Assembly: GCF_002368095.1 (NCBI RefSeq)
Contig: NZ_AP018227.1
Span: 2,357,757 to 2,421,756 of the forward strand
Direction: 5' to 3'
DNA length: 64,000 nt
From: Calothrix parasitica NIES-267
GTDB lineage: Bacteria; Cyanobacteriota; Cyanobacteriia; Cyanobacteriales; Nostocaceae
Made by a program: the position numbers and the translations under genes. Shown here in pieces: positions 63,186 to 64,000 of the stretch; position 1 is the first letter of the stretch; every line of letters begins with the position of its first letter. The notes beneath the pieces are model-generated. The model saw nothing but the letters and a program-made list of their open reading frames with translations. It did no database searches and was not told where the DNA came from.

Positions 63186-63737
63186 TAAGTAATAAGTAAG
63201 AAGTAATAAGTAATAAGTAATAAGTAATAATGGAAGTTTAAGCAACCGATAATGAGAAGGAATTGCTAGTTTACTTACTACTCGATACTGCTCGGTTAAG
63301 CCTAAAAATCCGAAAATGTTTAGAGGATGTTTTAAAAGTCGAATTTAATACCTTAACTGGCGACTGTAAGTCGCGTCTACATAAGCCAAACCCCTCCGGG
63401 TTCACCACTCCCCTCAACGGAGGGATGACGACCCACGGGGGTGGGTTCACCGCCCACCGCCTGCGCGGGTTAAATAATTCGTTAGTCCACGGAGGTGGAC
63501 TGTTAATCTAAACTCCTTCCCATTCCGAGCGAATTACGAAATATTCTTTTTCTATCCCTTTTTCTCCCATTCCCTTTCTACCCCCTCTAAATTAATAAGT
63601 GATTTCCCTCTGAAATAGTTGTAAATTCTAGCTCCTAACTAATTTTACCTAATTCTCTATATAGATAAAATTAAGTGATTTTTCTCAGGTTGACTGTATA
63701 AAACAACAATTACAGTTGAGGAACATTGAAAATCACA
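63186..63737. repeat. AGTAATA heptamer tract and hairpin-rich repeats
   Basis: TAATAAG/TAAGAAG heptamers run at 63184-63230. At 63355-63505 follow GCGACTGTAAGTCGC, CCACGGGGGTGGG, CGCCTGCGCGGG and GTCCACGGAGGTGGAC hairpins, related to 9985-10030. The 82-codon open frame here (63263-63511) is made of these repeats. The rest is the promoter of the lipoprotein gene. Confidence 0.65.
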
Positions 63738-64000
63738 ATGGCAGCAATGTTAATCCGAATTGCGTTGATATCTATAATCTGTTTTGTACTTGCTGGTTGT
63801 CTCCCCAGCGAACAAAACAAGAAAGCTAGTAGCCCTAATCCCAAAATTCCAAAACAGAGCGTAGAACCTAAACCAAAGCCAAAACCTAAAGTAGAAGACC
63901 AGAAAATTGCGGTTAGAAATACTAATCCCCTCAATTATTCTGGTAATTTCATGACTCTAATACCAACAGGACAGACGAATACTCAAAATAATCCTCTTTA
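63738..64000 (+). CDS. Lipoprotein, cut by the window edge
   Basis: From the ATG at 63738, 87 codons are open to the window end. The N-terminus MAAMLIRIALISIICFVLAG, then C, is a lipoprotein signal with lipobox LAGC (Cys21). It is followed by a basic, proline- and lysine-rich spacer (PKIPKQSVEPKPKPKPKVED), typical for a linker to a periplasmic domain. The functional domain lies outside the window, so no name is given. RBS: TTGAGGAA about 13 bases upstream. Confidence 0.75.
   Translation, partial: MAAMLIRIALISIICFVLAGCLPSEQNKKASSPNPKIPKQSVEPKPKPKPKVEDQKIAVRNTNPLNYSGNFMTLIPTGQTNTQNNPL

Noticed and set aside
63263-63511. Open frame of 82 codons on the plus strand
   Set aside because: It is made of hairpin repeats; similar repeats elsewhere (about 9985) are not coding.
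1-64000. tRNA or rRNA genes
   Set aside because: I looked for T-loop-like GGTTCGAATCC patterns with matching acceptor stems and saw none; a dedicated scan was not possible.

Overview
The window looks like a chromosomal segment of a low-GC filamentous cyanobacterium, probably Nostocales or Rivulariaceae-like; the genus is not decided by the sequence. Signs of this are a ferrochelatase with a C-terminal chlorophyll a/b-binding (CAB) helix, a clpR-clpP3 pair, HIP1 octamers (GCGATCGC at about 1159, 14220, 23059 and 31155), many heptanucleotide tandem repeats between genes, and numerous small palindromic, MITE-like repeats. No tRNA, rRNA or CRISPR array was seen.

Layout. 0-9.8 kb: a beta-helix protein, two tandem Nudix hydrolases, pgk, a universal stress protein, a DUF1622 membrane protein, hemW and a PIN/TRAM membrane protein. 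10-14.5 kb: a zinc-ribbon mini-protein, a convergent nuiA/nucA pair (nuclease inhibitor and exported nuclease), a decayed VOC gene and a VWA protein. 14.8-20.5 kb: clpR-clpP3, a J-domain protein, two small exported fimbrial-subunit-like proteins and hemH. 21-25 kb: DUF4126, purB and a pentapeptide-repeat protein. 25-29 kb: a decayed zone with a truncated TetR gene, a frameshifted tnpB with a divergent ribbon-helix-helix ORF, and a pseudogene carrying a stop and a frameshift.

29-37 kb: an FAD amine oxidase, a CYP110-like P450, two methyltransferases, and a VOC-GST pair divergent from a TetR gene with two palindromic candidate operators. 37-42.3 kb: a chaperone-usher-like locus (PapD-like chaperone, two-cysteine subunit, divergent large usher-like protein). 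42.6-43.6 kb: a gene graveyard with a broken YefM/YoeB-like module, the tail of a second usher, and a headless GGDEF domain. 44-50 kb: gyrA, lnt and two GNAT acetyltransferases. 50-54 kb: a GH9 cellulase with two CBM2-like modules, lying between direct copies of a dispersed repeat, then an alpha/beta hydrolase.

54-64 kb: a degenerate nuclease-like protein, an RCK-TM-RCK channel-like protein, a leucine-rich-repeat protein, two HtrA-like proteins (one lacking the catalytic His) followed by a LuxR-type regulator, a metallophosphoesterase, and a lipoprotein cut by the window edge.

The most interesting systems are the chaperone-usher-like locus with its dispersed subunits and second-usher remnant; the nucA/nuiA effector-inhibitor pair; the channel-like protein with an unusual pore motif; and several families of short mobile or palindromic repeats, one with a filled-site/empty-site pair that shows its insertion.
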